From assembly GCF_003604215.1 (NCBI RefSeq), contig NZ_QXGS01000004.1, positions 288,767-352,766 on the forward strand: a stretch of 64,000 nt of DNA, given 5' to 3'. A model generated the notes under the pieces. That model had not been told where the DNA came from, made no database searches, and saw only the letters and a program-made list of their open reading frames with translations. Shown one piece after another: positions 1 through 9,301 of this stretch; position 1 is the stretch's first letter; the number at the start of each line of letters is the position of its first letter. Position numbers and translations under genes: made by a program. The DNA comes from Teichococcus vastitatis (lineage in GTDB: Bacteria > Pseudomonadota > Alphaproteobacteria > Acetobacterales > Acetobacteraceae).

Positions 1-31
1 TGATGCCGGCGCCGAGGACGGTGATGCGCAT
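1..31 (-). CDS. Start of a Rossmann-fold protein, cut by window edge
   Basis: Only the first ten codons are inside the window. They read M-R-I-T-V-L-G-A-G-I, the opening beta strand and glycine-rich turn of an FAD- or NAD(P)-binding Rossmann fold. The start lies 7 nt after the stop of the threonine-synthase-like gene on the same strand, so it is probably the next gene of that operon. A D-amino-acid dehydrogenase would be a reasonable guess, but ten residues do not identify the family. Confidence 0.55.
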   Translation of the reverse strand, partial: MRITVLGAGI

Positions 32-38
32 GGTGTTC

Positions 39-1277
39 CTAATCCTTCTCCGCCGCGGCGTTCTCCGCCAGGGCTTCGTCGCAGAGCCGGGCCACGGCGG
101 CAAGGTCCTCGGGGTCGGCCACGCGGTGCGTGCGCGCCGGCATCTCGGCGAAGGCCGCGCCATCCTTGAAGCCGTGGCCGGTGATCATGCAGACCACCCG
201 CGCCTCCGGCGCCAGCCGCCGCTCCGCCAGCAGGCGGCGCAGCGCCGCCACCGGGCTCGCAGCCGTCGGCTCGGCATAAACGCCTTCCAGCCGCGCCAGG
301 TCGCGCATCGCCTGCCGCAGCGCATCATCCTCCACCGCCACCGCCAGCCCACCGCTGTTCCGCACCAGTTGCAGCGTGTAGGTGCCGTCGCGCTCGTAGC
401 CGATCAGCGGATCGCTGATGCCGGAGGCGATGGTGCGCGGCACGTCCCACGCCAGCACCGCGTCCTGCCCCGCCTCGAAGGCGCGCGCGATCGGCGCGCA
501 GCCCGCCGCCTGCACCGCCACCAGCCGCGTCTGCTGCCCGCACAGCGCCAGGCCCTGCGCCACGCCTTTCACCAGCGGGCCGCTGCCGGTGGGCACCAGC
601 ACGGCGTCGGGCGCCGCGCGGCCCAGCTGCTCAAACAATTCCAGGCCCACCAGCTTCGCACCGTCCACCGCCCAGGGATTGAGGAAGGTGGTGGTCAGGT
701 TGGCGAAGCCGTGCCGCTCGGCGAGGCCGCGCGCCAGCGCATAGGAGCGGCTGTAATGCCCTTCCACCAGCAGCAGCACGGCGCCATGCGCCGCGATCTG
801 CGTCACCTTGGCGGCCGGCGTGTGCGCCGGCACAACGATCACCGCCGGCACGCCCGCCCGCGCCGCATAGGCGGCGGTGGAGGCCCCGGCATTGCCCGAG
901 GAGGCGCACACCACCCCCCGCGCGCCCAGCTCCAGCGCCTTGCTCATTCCGGCGCTGACCAGCCGGTCCTTGAAGGAGAGGCTGGGATTGCGCGTCTCGT
1001 CCTTCAGCCACACCTCGCCGCGGAACCCCGGCAGCGAGGCTTCCAGCCGCGGCGCCCGGCGCAGCGGCGTCAGCCCCTCCCCCATCGATACGATGTGGCG
1101 CGGATCGGTGACCGCGAGCCGCCCGGCATGGCGCCACATGGAGAACAGCAGCGCCGCGTCGCGCGGCGGCTCCAGGCCGCTTTCCCCCGCCACCTCCAGG
1201 ATGCCGCCGCAGTGGCCGCACTGGTAGAGCAGCGCCGGCGCGTGGTCCCGCCGGCAATCGACGCAGCGCAGATGCAT
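39..1277 (-). CDS. Threonine synthase-like PLP-dependent enzyme
   Basis: 412-residue fold-type II PLP enzyme. The N-terminus has two CxxC pairs (Cys5/8 and Cys20/23), a small zinc-ribbon-like element found in many archaeal-type threonine synthases. A GEGLTPL motif follows near residue 66. The PLP lysine is Lys103 in SFKDR, and the phosphate/substrate loop is SSGNAG at 126-131. In the family, O-phosphohomoserine is converted to threonine in the cytoplasm. Many relatives beside oxidase genes act on other amino acids (diaminopropionate or serine/threonine chemistry), so the substrate is not certain. It is followed at once by a Rossmann-fold gene. Confidence 0.85.
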   Translation of the reverse strand: MHLRCVDCRRDHAPALLYQCGHCGGILEVAGESGLEPPRDAALLFSMWRHAGRLAVTDPRHIVSMGEGLTPLRRAPRLEASLPGFRGEVWLKDETRNPSLSFKDRLVSAGMSKALELGARGVVCASSGNAGASTAAYAARAGVPAVIVVPAHTPAAKVTQIAAHGAVLLLVEGHYSRSYALARGLAERHGFANLTTTFLNPWAVDGAKLVGLELFEQLGRAAPDAVLVPTGSGPLVKGVAQGLALCGQQTRLVAVQAAGCAPIARAFEAGQDAVLAWDVPRTIASGISDPLIGYERDGTYTLQLVRNSGGLAVAVEDDALRQAMRDLARLEGVYAEPTAASPVAALRRLLAERRLAPEARVVCMITGHGFKDGAAFAEMPARTHRVADPEDLAAVARLCDEALAENAAAEKD

Positions 1278-1458
1278 GGTGTCGCCCTCCTCCCGGCGCG
1301 GCCGGGCATGCCGCCTGCCGCGACCCGCACCCCGTTTGAACCAGATGTGGAGGCCGGTGGGAACGGGTATAGCCTGCTACCCCGCCCACTGTCCCGCCCG
1401 GGCGATGCTCCGCCCGGCGGCCCGGCCCGGTGCCGCCCTGCGTCCGGCGCCGTGAGGG

Positions 1459-1486
1459 GCCGGCTTCGGTTCGCGCCGAAGCCGGC
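1459..1486 (-). terminator. Hairpin just after the LysR gene
   Basis: A perfect 11-bp inverted repeat (GCCGGCTTCGG / CCGAAGCCGGC) with a 6-nt loop abuts the stop codon of the LysR gene. There is no uridine run, so it is either a weak intrinsic terminator or an mRNA-stabilising stem. The other approximately 180 bases up to the threonine-synthase-like start show no gene. Confidence 0.45.
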
Positions 1487-2404
1487 TCAGGCGAAGCGCC
1501 GTCCGGCGGCGGGGCGCACGCCATGGACGGCCAGCGCCGCCGTCACAGCCGCCAGGAAGCGTTCCGCCAGCGCCGAGCGCGCCCGTCCCGGCGGCGCCAG
1601 CACGTGGACGTGGAACACCGCCGTCGGCACCAGCCGCACCACGGCGCCGCCCGACAGCGCGGCGGAAACCGGGTCCGTCACGGCGCAGCCCAACCCGGCC
1701 CGCGCCATGGCGCAGGCCGCCTCGGTGTTCTGCGTCTCGGCCACCATGCGGTGCGACACCCCGTGCCGCTCCAGCAGGTCGTCCACCAGGTGGCGCAGCC
1801 GGTATTGCCGGCCGAGGCCGATCAGCGCCTCGCCATCCAGCGCGCGCGGCGTCACCTCGCGCTGGCCCGCCAGGGCGTGGCCGGGCGGCAGCACCAGCAC
1901 CGCCGGCATGCGGAAGGGCGGCGCGGCCGCCAGCGGCCCGAGCCCTTCCAGCGGCAGCGAGAACCCCAGCTCCGCCTGCCCGGCCTGCACCGCCTCCACC
2001 ACCTCGTGCGAGGACGCCACGGTGAGCGACAGCCGGGGATGCCCTTCCCGTCCGGAGAACTCCGCCAGCACCTGCGGCAGAAAGCGGGTGCCGAGCAGCG
2101 GCAGCGCGGCCACCCGCAACTCCCCCGTGCTGGCGCTGCGGATGTCGGACGCCAGCTGGTCCACGCGCCGCGTCGCCGCGAACATCGCCTCCACCTCCAC
2201 CGCGAGGCGGCGCGCCTCGGGCGTCGGGCGCAGCCGGCGGCGAGCGCGGTCGAACAGCGCCAGGTCAGTCTCGTCCTCCAGCGCGCGCAGCAGCTTGGTC
2301 ACCGCGGGCTGCGACAGCGACAGGATCTCGGCCGCGCCGCCGACGCTGCCGGCGCGCAGCACCGCCAGGAACGCTTCGAGCTGGCGCAGCCGCGCGGGTG
2401 TCAT
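1487..2404 (-). CDS. LysR-family transcriptional regulator
   Basis: 305 residues from the ATG at 2404, which begins MTPARLRQLEAF, the usual start of the LysR winged helix. An in-frame start 22 codons upstream would add an atypical extension. The helix-turn-helix spans about residues 5-60 (SVGGAAEILSLSQPAVTKLL) and is followed by the linker helix and a substrate-binding domain of normal length. It is divergent from the ABC transporter / dehydrogenase operon starting at 2615, which it probably controls. A candidate operator dyad lies in between (2474-2491). Confidence 0.93.
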   Translation of the reverse strand: MTPARLRQLEAFLAVLRAGSVGGAAEILSLSQPAVTKLLRALEDETDLALFDRARRRLRPTPEARRLAVEVEAMFAATRRVDQLASDIRSASTGELRVAALPLLGTRFLPQVLAEFSGREGHPRLSLTVASSHEVVEAVQAGQAELGFSLPLEGLGPLAAAPPFRMPAVLVLPPGHALAGQREVTPRALDGEALIGLGRQYRLRHLVDDLLERHGVSHRMVAETQNTEAACAMARAGLGCAVTDPVSAALSGGAVVRLVPTAVFHVHVLAPPGRARSALAERFLAAVTAALAVHGVRPAAGRRFA

Positions 2405-2473
2405 GGGGCCGGACTTCGCTACCGGGAGGAATGAAACCGCGAGGATTAAGCATTTGCCGTCGCCACGCAATGA

Positions 2474-2491
2474 ATGTCAGCCTGATGACAT
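2474..2491. promoter_or_regulatory. Candidate LysR operator dyad
   Basis: ATGTCA, six bases, TGACAT: a perfect interrupted inverted repeat in the 210-bp divergent region between the LysR gene and the ABC binding-protein gene. LysR proteins usually bind interrupted dyads of about 15 bp placed like this. Assignment to this regulator is inference from position and symmetry. Confidence 0.5.
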
Positions 2492-2614
2492 CCGGGGCGG
2501 GACACCGGAGCCTGAATGGCACGATCACACGGCCGTGCCGCCGCGCTGGGCGCGGCGGCATGAAGCACAGATGCCACGCCTCCCCCGCCGCGCAGGGATG
2601 AGAAAGGATCTGGG

Positions 2615-3649
2615 ATGCTCAGGAAAACGCTGCTGGTGGCGGTGTCGTCGCTTGGCCTGATGGCGGGCGCCGCCTCGGCGCAGGAACGGCTGGTGGTGGC
2701 CGCCTATGGCGGCTCCTACGAGGCGCTGCTGCGCGATAAGGTGATCCCCGCCTTCGAGCGCGCCAACAACGCCAAGGTCGACTACCTGGCCGGCAACTCC
2801 ACCGACAGCCTGGCGCGGCTGCAGGCGCAGAAGGGTGCGCAGCAGATCGGCGTCGTGGTGCTCGATGACGGGCCGATGTACCAGGCGATCTCGCTGGGCT
2901 TCTGCCAGCAGGCGGCCGACAAGGCGGCGATCGACAGCCTCTACCCGATCGCGCTGCTGGAAGGCGGCAAGGCGCTGGGCACCGGCTTCGGCTTCACCGG
3001 CCTCGCCTACAACGAGAAGGTCTTCCAGGAGCGGAATCTCCCGGTCCCGACCTCCTGGAACGATCTGACGCGCGCCGACCTCAAGGGCCGCATCTCGATC
3101 CCCGGCATCGACAACACCTACGGCGTGCACACCGTCGCCATGATGGCGCGGCTGAATGGCGGCTCGGAAAAGGAGCCCGGCCCCGGCTTCAAGGCGATGC
3201 GGGAGAAGGTGAACCCCAACGTGCTCGCCTATGAAAGCAGCCCGGGCAAGATGAGCGACATGTTCACCTCGGGCGAGATCTGGATGTCGGTCTGGGGCTC
3301 GTCGCGCGCCCGCGCCATGCAGCTCGCCGGCTTTCCGATGAAGTTCATCGCCCCCAAGGAAGGCGGCGTGGTGCTGATGACCGCGACCTGCGCAGTGGAA
3401 GGCGGCCCGAACCCGGGGCTGGCGCAGAAATTCGTATCCCACCTCGTCTCGCCAGAGGTGCAGACGATCATGTCCGAGGGCTATGGCGCCGGCCCGACCA
3501 ACAAGACCACCCAGCTGAAGCCCGAGGTGGCGTCCGGCGTGATTTATGGCGAGGACCAGGTGAAGCAGCTGGTCGCGGTGGACTGGACCACCATCAACCC
3601 GGCGCGCCAGGACTGGACCCGCCGCTGGCAGCGCGAGGTCGAACGCTGA
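2615..3649 (+). CDS. ABC transporter periplasmic binding protein, PotD-like
   Basis: 344 residues with a Sec signal peptide (positive MLRK, hydrophobic core, cleavage after AASA near residue 22). The mature protein begins with the beta strand and YGGSYE loop typical of the spermidine/putrescine- and opine-type binding proteins (SBP family 8). A purine-rich ribosome site lies before the ATG. It is the first gene of a six- or seven-gene operon: ATPase, two permeases and a three-part dehydrogenase follow with overlaps. The ligand is unknown; the dehydrogenase genes suggest an amino, imino or opine compound rather than a polyamine. Confidence 0.92.
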   Translation: MLRKTLLVAVSSLGLMAGAASAQERLVVAAYGGSYEALLRDKVIPAFERANNAKVDYLAGNSTDSLARLQAQKGAQQIGVVVLDDGPMYQAISLGFCQQAADKAAIDSLYPIALLEGGKALGTGFGFTGLAYNEKVFQERNLPVPTSWNDLTRADLKGRISIPGIDNTYGVHTVAMMARLNGGSEKEPGPGFKAMREKVNPNVLAYESSPGKMSDMFTSGEIWMSVWGSSRARAMQLAGFPMKFIAPKEGGVVLMTATCAVEGGPNPGLAQKFVSHLVSPEVQTIMSEGYGAGPTNKTTQLKPEVASGVIYGEDQVKQLVAVDWTTINPARQDWTRRWQREVER

Positions 3650-3651
3650 CC

Positions 3652-4779
3652 ATGGCCGCCCCCGGCTTCCCCGCGGGCGACTTCCTCGTGCTGGACGGGG
3701 TCGCCCGGCACTACGGCACGGTGGCGGCGGTGCGGGATGTCTCGGTGCGGGTGGCCCAGGGCGAGTTCCTGGGCCTGCTCGGCCCGTCGGGCTGCGGCAA
3801 GACCACCACGCTGCAGATGATCGCCGGATTCGAGACGCCGAGCGCCGGCACGATCCGCCTCGAGGGCCGCGACCTCGCCGCCATTCCCGCCAACCGGCGC
3901 AACATCGGCCTGGTGTTCCAGTCCTATGCGCTGTTTCCGCACATGACCGTGGCGGAGAACGTGGCCTTCGGGCTGGAGATGCGCAGGATCCCGAAGCCCG
4001 AGCGCACCGAGCGGGTGCGGCGCGCCCTCGACCTCGTGCACCTGTCGCATCTGGCCGGGCGCTTTCCGCGCCAGATGTCGGGCGGCCAGCAGCAGCGCGT
4101 GGCGCTGGCCCGCGCCCTGGTGATCGAGCCGCGCCTGCTGCTGCTGGACGAGCCCCTGTCGAACCTCGACGCCAAGCTGCGCGAGGAGATGCAGGTGGAG
4201 CTGCGCGAGGTGCAAAAGCGCGTCGGCGTCACCACCATCCTGGTGACGCACGACCAGAACGAGGCGATGGCGCTGTGCGACCGCGTCGCCGTGATGCAGG
4301 CGGGCAGCATCGTGCAGATCGATGAGCCCTGGCGCGCCTATGACGCGCCGGCCGACGCGTTCGTCGCCGACTTCCTCGGCCGGTCCAACCGCCTGCCGGT
4401 GCGCGCCGCCAAAGGCATGGCGCAGGTCGGCGGCCACGCCTTCGCCCTGCCCGAGCCGCTGGCGCAGGCCAGGGGCGAGATCACGCTGGCGATCCGCCCC
4501 GAGCGGCTGCGCATCCGCGCGGCGCAGGAGGCCGGCCTGCCGGGCCGCGTGCATTCGCGCGTCTTCCTGGGCGGCTTCTGGCTGGTGCGGGTGGACACCG
4601 CGGCGGGCGACATGATGGTCATGGTGCAGAACACCGGCACGCCCCCCGCCGCCGAGGGCGAGGCCGTGACGCTGGACTGGGACCCGCACAGCCTGCGCCG
4701 CATGGATGCGGCGGCCCCCGAGCCGATCCAGGGGCCGATCCAGGCGCCGGTCGCGGCGCCGGCCAGGGGGGCGGCATGA
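3652..4779 (+). CDS. ABC transporter ATPase, PotA-like
   Basis: 375-residue importer ATPase. Walker A is GPSGCGKTT (44-52), the Q-loop is [10 protein letters not shown], the signature is MSGGQQQRV (142-150), Walker B is LLLLDEP (162-168), and the H-loop is THDQNEAM. The C-terminal third is a TOBE-type domain, ending in a Pro/Ala-rich tail. The start is 2 nt after the binding-protein stop, and the 3' end overlaps the first permease by 4 nt (ATGA), indicating translational coupling. Confidence 0.95.
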   Translation: MAAPGFPAGDFLVLDGVARHYGTVAAVRDVSVRVAQGEFLGLLGPSGCGKTTTLQMIAGFETPSAGTIRLEGRDLAAIPANRRNIGLVFQSYALFPHMTVAENVAFGLEMRRIPKPERTERVRRALDLVHLSHLAGRFPRQMSGGQQQRVALARALVIEPRLLLLDEPLSNLDAKLREEMQVELREVQKRVGVTTILVTHDQNEAMALCDRVAVMQAGSIVQIDEPWRAYDAPADAFVADFLGRSNRLPVRAAKGMAQVGGHAFALPEPLAQARGEITLAIRPERLRIRAAQEAGLPGRVHSRVFLGGFWLVRVDTAAGDMMVMVQNTGTPPAAEGEAVTLDWDPHSLRRMDAAAPEPIQGPIQAPVAAPARGAA

Positions 4780-5639
4780 GCCGCTCCCGCTTTGCCCCCG
4801 CCGCGCTGTCCGCCCCCGCCCTGCTGACCATGGGCGCCGTGCTGCTGGTCCCGCTCGTCTCTGTTGCCGTGCTGTCCTTCCGCGGCTTCGATTTCGACAA
4901 GGGCATCCTGCCGGTCTGGAGCCTGGCCAACTACGCCGAGCTGGCGAATGACGGGCTGTTCCACGAGGTGATGGCACGCACCTTCCGCATCGCCACCATC
5001 GTCACCGTGCTGTGCATCGCGGTGGGCGTGCCGGAGGCGATCATCATCCACCGCATGGCGCCGCGCTGGCGCGGCCTGATGCTGCTGGTGGTGGTGGGAC
5101 CGCTGCTGGTGTCGGTGGTGGTGCGCACCTTCGGCTGGATGGTTCTGCTCGGCACCAATGGCCTGATCAACCAGGGGCTGGACTGGATCGGCGTGCCCGG
5201 CACGCCGTTCCGGCTGATGTACACCGAGCTCGCCATCATTCTCGGCCTGGTGCATGTGATGGTGCCGCTGGTGGTGCTGGCGGTGTGGGCCAGCCTGGGC
5301 CGGCTCGACCCCGCTTTGGCGCGCGCCGCCGAGAGCCTCGGCGCCGGGCGCGTCGCGGTGTTCCGGCGCGTGGTGCTGCCCAACATCATGCCCGGCATCC
5401 TGGCCGGCGCGCTGATGGTGTTCTGCCTGTCCGCCTCGGCCTTCGCCACGCCGCAGATGCTGGGCGGACGGCGGCTCAAGGTGGCGGCCAGCATGACCTA
5501 CACGGAATTCCTCAACACGCTGAACTGGCCGCTGGGCGCCGCCGTCGCGGTGCTGCTGCTGCTGGCCATCCTGGCGGCGACGCTGCTGTGGACCGGCCTT
5601 GTCGAGCGCCGCGCGCTGCGCCGGCTGGGAGTGGGCTGA
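4776..5639 (+). CDS. ABC transporter permease, PotB-like
   Basis: 287 residues with about six membrane helices. The cytoplasmic EAA loop reads ARAAESLGAGR...RRVVLPNIMPGI (near residues 185-210), the contact site for the ATPase. It overlaps the ATPase gene by 4 nt. Its stop (TGA at 5637-5639) shares the base A5639 with the start of the second permease. Confidence 0.94.
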   Translation: MSRSRFAPAALSAPALLTMGAVLLVPLVSVAVLSFRGFDFDKGILPVWSLANYAELANDGLFHEVMARTFRIATIVTVLCIAVGVPEAIIIHRMAPRWRGLMLLVVVGPLLVSVVVRTFGWMVLLGTNGLINQGLDWIGVPGTPFRLMYTELAIILGLVHVMVPLVVLAVWASLGRLDPALARAAESLGAGRVAVFRRVVLPNIMPGILAGALMVFCLSASAFATPQMLGGRRLKVAASMTYTEFLNTLNWPLGAAVAVLLLLAILAATLLWTGLVERRALRRLGVG

Positions 5640-6442
5640 TGCAGGGACGCAACGGCCCCGGCGCCATCGCCTTCCACCTGATCTTCGTCACCTTCATTCT
5701 GGCGCCGCTCGCCGTGGTGATCCTGGTGTCCTTCACCGACAAGGGCTACCTGGCAATGCCCTTCGACGGCGCCTCGCTGCGCTGGTGGCTGGCGATCGCC
5801 GACAATCCCCGCTTCCTGCACAGCTTCGGCTTCAGCCTGAAGCTGGCCTTCGTGGCGGCGACGCTGGCGGCGCTGATCGCCGTGCCCGCCGCCATGGCCA
5901 TCGTGCGCTTCCGCTTTCCGGGGCGGGAAGGCATGATGGCGCTGCTCGCCTCGCCGCTGATGATCCCGCATGTGGTGCTCGGCGTGGCGCTGCTGCGCTT
6001 CTTCTCCGGCCTCGGCATGGTGGGCTCCTTCGCGGCGCTGGTGGCGGCGCACCTCGTGGTGGTGGTGCCCTACATGGCAAGGCTGGTGACGGCGGCGCTG
6101 ACCGGCCTCGACCCGCGCATCGAGCGCGCGGCGGAAAGCCTCGGCGCCGGCCGCTTCACCGTGTTCCGCCGCGTGACGCTGCCGCTGATCCTGCCGGGCG
6201 TGGCGGGCGGCTGGACGCTGGCCTTCATCACCTCCTTCGACGAGCTGACGGTGAGCCTGTTCCTCGCCTCCCCCACCGACACGCCGCTGCCGGTGCGGCT
6301 GTTCACCTATATCGACCAGATGACCGACCCGCTGGTGGCCTCGGTGTCCGCCGCGCTGATCGCCGTGACCGCGATCGTGCTGGTGGTGCTGGACCGCTTC
6401 TATCCCATCGACCGCCTGCTCACCGGGGAACGCCGCGCATGA
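5639..6442 (+). CDS. ABC transporter permease, PotC-like
   Basis: 267 residues from the ATG that shares a base with the previous stop (TGATG). An open frame runs further upstream, but only inside the first permease. Several hydrophobic helices are visible, plus an EAA loop (ERAAESLGAGRFTVFRRVTL) near residue 160. It forms the inner-membrane heterodimer with the preceding permease. It overlaps the FAD dehydrogenase gene by 4 nt (ATGA). Confidence 0.94.
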   Translation: MQGRNGPGAIAFHLIFVTFILAPLAVVILVSFTDKGYLAMPFDGASLRWWLAIADNPRFLHSFGFSLKLAFVAATLAALIAVPAAMAIVRFRFPGREGMMALLASPLMIPHVVLGVALLRFFSGLGMVGSFAALVAAHLVVVVPYMARLVTAALTGLDPRIERAAESLGAGRFTVFRRVTLPLILPGVAGGWTLAFITSFDELTVSLFLASPTDTPLPVRLFTYIDQMTDPLVASVSAALIAVTAIVLVVLDRFYPIDRLLTGERRA

Positions 6443-7572
6443 ACCGCCCAGGGGCGCAGAACAGCTTCGACGCCATCGTGATCGGCGGCGGCCTGGTGGG
6501 CGCCGCCATCGCCTATGGCCTGCAGCGCGAGGGCCTCGCCACCCTGCTGCTGGATGAGGGCGACATCGCCTTCCGCGCGTCGCGCGGCAATTTCGGCCTG
6601 GTCTGGGTGCAGTCCAAGGGCCTTGGCGCGCCGCATTACCAGCGCTGGACGCGCGGCTCGGCCGAGGAATGGCCGAAGCTCGCGCAGGAACTGGCGGCCG
6701 CCACCGGCATCGACACCGGGCTGCACCAGCCCGGCGGCGTGCATATCTGCCTGGGCGAGGAGGAGTTCGAGCAGCGCGGCGACTACATGGCCCGGCTGCA
6801 GCGCGAGGCCGGCAACCTTGGCCTGGAATACCGAATGATCCGCGGCGCCGAGGCGCGCGACATGCTGCCCGGCCTTGGGCCCGACGTGGCCGGCCTGTCC
6901 TGGACGCCCTATGACGGCCATGCCAGCCCGCTCTACCTGCTGCGGGCGCTGCATGCGGGCTTCACCGGGGCCGGCGGCACCTACCAGCCCAATGCGCGGG
7001 TGGCGGGCGCGGCCTGCGCGCCGCATGATTTCCGCATCGACGCCGCCGGCGCGTCGTTCCGCGCCCCCCGCGTGGTGCTGGCCGCCGGCCTCGGCAATGC
7101 CGACCTCGCGCCGCGCTTCGGCCTGTCCACGCCGGTGCGGCCGCAGCGCGGCCAGATCCTGGTGACGGAGCGCACGCAAACCGTGCTGCCGATGCCCACC
7201 ACCACGGTGCGGCAGACCGACGAGGGCTCGCTGATGCTGGGCGACAGCAAGGAGGAGGTCGGTTTCGACCTTGGCCAGACACCGGAAGCGATGAAGATGA
7301 TCGCCAACCGCGCCGTGCGCTCATTTCCCTGGATCGCCGGGCTCAACATCGTCCGCGCCTGGTCGGCGCTGCGCGTCATGGCGCCCGACGGGCTGCCGAT
7401 CTACGACCAGTCGCGCCGGTACCCCGGCGCCTTCACCGCCAATTGCCATTCCGGCGTGACGCTGGCCGGAACCCATGCCAACCGCCTGGCGCCGATGATC
7501 GCCGCCGGGGAACTGGAGCCCGAGATGGCCCCCTTCAGCGCGGAACGATTCGATGTTCGCACAGCGGCCTGA
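6439..7572 (+). CDS. FAD-dependent amino/imino acid dehydrogenase, DAO family
   Basis: 377 residues with an N-terminal FAD-binding GGGLVGA turn (16-22) and a DAO-family fold (D-amino-acid oxidase, sarcosine oxidase, HcnC, opine oxidase OoxB). The two genes that follow encode a [2Fe-2S] protein and an HcnB/OoxA-type flavoprotein. That set is known from glycine-to-HCN, opine and D-hydroxyproline dehydrogenases, where this subunit is the catalytic one. Its start is coupled to the permease stop. The physiological substrate cannot be read from the sequence. Confidence 0.9.
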   Translation: MNRPGAQNSFDAIVIGGGLVGAAIAYGLQREGLATLLLDEGDIAFRASRGNFGLVWVQSKGLGAPHYQRWTRGSAEEWPKLAQELAAATGIDTGLHQPGGVHICLGEEEFEQRGDYMARLQREAGNLGLEYRMIRGAEARDMLPGLGPDVAGLSWTPYDGHASPLYLLRALHAGFTGAGGTYQPNARVAGAACAPHDFRIDAAGASFRAPRVVLAAGLGNADLAPRFGLSTPVRPQRGQILVTERTQTVLPMPTTTVRQTDEGSLMLGDSKEEVGFDLGQTPEAMKMIANRAVRSFPWIAGLNIVRAWSALRVMAPDGLPIYDQSRRYPGAFTANCHSGVTLAGTHANRLAPMIAAGELEPEMAPFSAERFDVRTAA

Positions 7573-7873
7573 GATCCGCCCCGCCACCGTGGAGGTGCTG
7601 GTCGCCGGCCAGCCCGTGCGCGTGCCGGAAGGCGCCACCGCCGCCGCCGCCGTGCTGCTGGCCGGCCTGCCCGCCATCCGCGACACGCCGGTCACCGGCA
7701 GCCCGCGCCTGCCCTACTGCATGATGGGCATCTGCTTCGACTGCCTGGCCGAGATCGACGGCGTGGCCAACCGGCAATCCTGCACCGTCGCCGTCCACCC
7801 CGGCATGCGCATCGAGCCACAGCGCGGCGCCCGCCTCGCCTTCCGGGAGGAGAATGCCGCCCATGGCGCCTGA
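7553..7873 (+). CDS. [2Fe-2S]-binding subunit of the dehydrogenase
   Basis: 106 residues with a ferredoxin-like domain. The four cysteines are Cys56, Cys61, Cys64 and Cys77 (CMMGICFDC then SC), the spacing of the HcnA / D-hydroxyproline dehydrogenase gamma subunit type. It overlaps the FAD subunit gene by 20 nt and the next flavoprotein by 20 nt, so the three are translated together. The expected role is electron transfer between the two flavin subunits. Confidence 0.9.
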   Translation: MFAQRPEIRPATVEVLVAGQPVRVPEGATAAAAVLLAGLPAIRDTPVTGSPRLPYCMMGICFDCLAEIDGVANRQSCTVAVHPGMRIEPQRGARLAFREENAAHGA

Positions 7874-9230
7874 TCCCGGCGACCTCGCCATCATCGGCGC
7901 CGGCCCGGCCGGCATGAGCGCGGCGCTGGAGGCTGCCGGCCTCGGCCTGTCCGTCACCGTGATCGACGAGCAGCCGGCCCCGGGCGGCCAGGTCTTCCGC
8001 GCCGTGGAGGCCGCCGCCGCCGACCCCGCGCTGACCGGCGAATATGCGAAGGAAGGCGCGGCGCTGGCCCGCCGCTTCCGCGCCATGCCGGGCCTCGACT
8101 ACCGCCCCTCCACCACGCTGTGGCACACCGATCTCGAGACCGGCACGCTGTCGCTGCGCGGACCGGACGGCGGCGCCACGCTGCGGGCGCAGCGCATCCT
8201 GCTGGCCACCGGCGCGCAGGAGCGCCCGGTGCCGATCCCTGGCTGGACCCTGCCGGGCGTGATGAGCGCCGGCGCGGCGCAGATCCTGTTGAAGCAGGCC
8301 GGCGCCGTGCCGAAGGGCCGCACCGTGCTGGCCGGCCAGGGGCCGCTGCTGTGGCTGCTGGCGGTGCAGCTGTTCCGCGCCGGGGCGCCGCCCGCGCTGC
8401 TGCTGGAAACCTCGGCGCGCGGCGCGTTGGGCGGCGCCATGCGGGCGGGCGGCTTGTGGAATGGCCGCGCCATGCTGGCCAAGGGCGGGCTGATGATGCT
8501 GGAAGCGCGCCGCGCCGGCATGAAGGTGGTGCGCGGGACACGCGGCCTGCGGGCCGAGGGGGATGGCGCGCTGCGCGGCGTTTCCTGGGAGGGCGGCAGC
8601 ACCGAATGCGCCACGCTGCTGCTGCATGAGGGGGTGATCCCCTCCACCCATATCGCCCGCGCCATGGGGCTGGACCATCATTGGGACGCGGCGCAGCTCT
8701 GCTGGCGGCCGGCGCTGGATGAATGGGGCGCCAGCAGCCACGACCGGGTGGCGGTGGCCGGCGATGGCGGCGGCATCGGCGGCTGGCAGGCGGCGGCGCA
8801 GACCGGCGCGCTGGCGGCGCTGGACACGGCGCACCGCCTCGGCCGCATCGGCGCCGCCGAGCGCGACCGCCGCGCCGCCGGCCACCGTCACCTCCTGGCA
8901 AGCGCCCTGGCGCTGCGGCCCTTCCTGGACCGTCTCTACGCCCCCGCGCCGGACGTGCTGGCGCCGCGCGACGACACCACCGTGGTGTGCCGCTGCGAGG
9001 AGATCACGGCGGGTCAGGTGCGGCAGGCGGCGCGGCTCGGCGCCACCGGGCCGAACCAGGCCAAGGCCTATCTCCGCGCCGGCATGGGGCCGTGCCAGGG
9101 GCGCATGTGCGGCACCACCGTGGCCGCGCTGATCGCCGAAACGCGCGGCCTCTCCATGGAGGAGGCCGGGGCGCTGCGTCCCCGCGCGCCCTACAAGCCG
9201 ATCACCGTGGGCGAGTTGGCGGAGCTCTGA
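7854..9230 (+). CDS. NAD(P)/FAD flavoprotein subunit with BFD-like [2Fe-2S] domain
   Basis: 458 residues. The N-terminal GAGPAGMS nucleotide-binding turn is followed by a second dinucleotide fold, and then a C-terminal BFD-like domain with Cys-x-Cys (CRCEEIT) and Cys-x4-Cys (PCQGRMC). This is the HcnB / OoxA / D-hydroxyproline dehydrogenase alpha layout. Two starts are possible (7854 and 7863). The first is given because it sits right after a GGAGG; that spacing is short for 7854 and long for 7863. It completes the heterotrimeric dehydrogenase. Confidence 0.9.
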   Translation: MPPMAPDPGDLAIIGAGPAGMSAALEAAGLGLSVTVIDEQPAPGGQVFRAVEAAAADPALTGEYAKEGAALARRFRAMPGLDYRPSTTLWHTDLETGTLSLRGPDGGATLRAQRILLATGAQERPVPIPGWTLPGVMSAGAAQILLKQAGAVPKGRTVLAGQGPLLWLLAVQLFRAGAPPALLLETSARGALGGAMRAGGLWNGRAMLAKGGLMMLEARRAGMKVVRGTRGLRAEGDGALRGVSWEGGSTECATLLLHEGVIPSTHIARAMGLDHHWDAAQLCWRPALDEWGASSHDRVAVAGDGGGIGGWQAAAQTGALAALDTAHRLGRIGAAERDRRAAGHRHLLASALALRPFLDRLYAPAPDVLAPRDDTTVVCRCEEITAGQVRQAARLGATGPNQAKAYLRAGMGPCQGRMCGTTVAALIAETRGLSMEEAGALRPRAPYKPITVGELAEL

Positions 9231-9301
9231 TCCCGGAACCGCGGGGTTTCCCCGGCGGCGCGGCGGCGGCATGCTGGCCGCCGCGCCTGCAGGAGCCCGC
9301 C

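Noticed and set aside
3-2660. An 885-codon plus-strand frame at the left edge
   Set aside because: It spans, antisense, two well-supported minus-strand genes (PLP enzyme and LysR) and shows only compositional bias.
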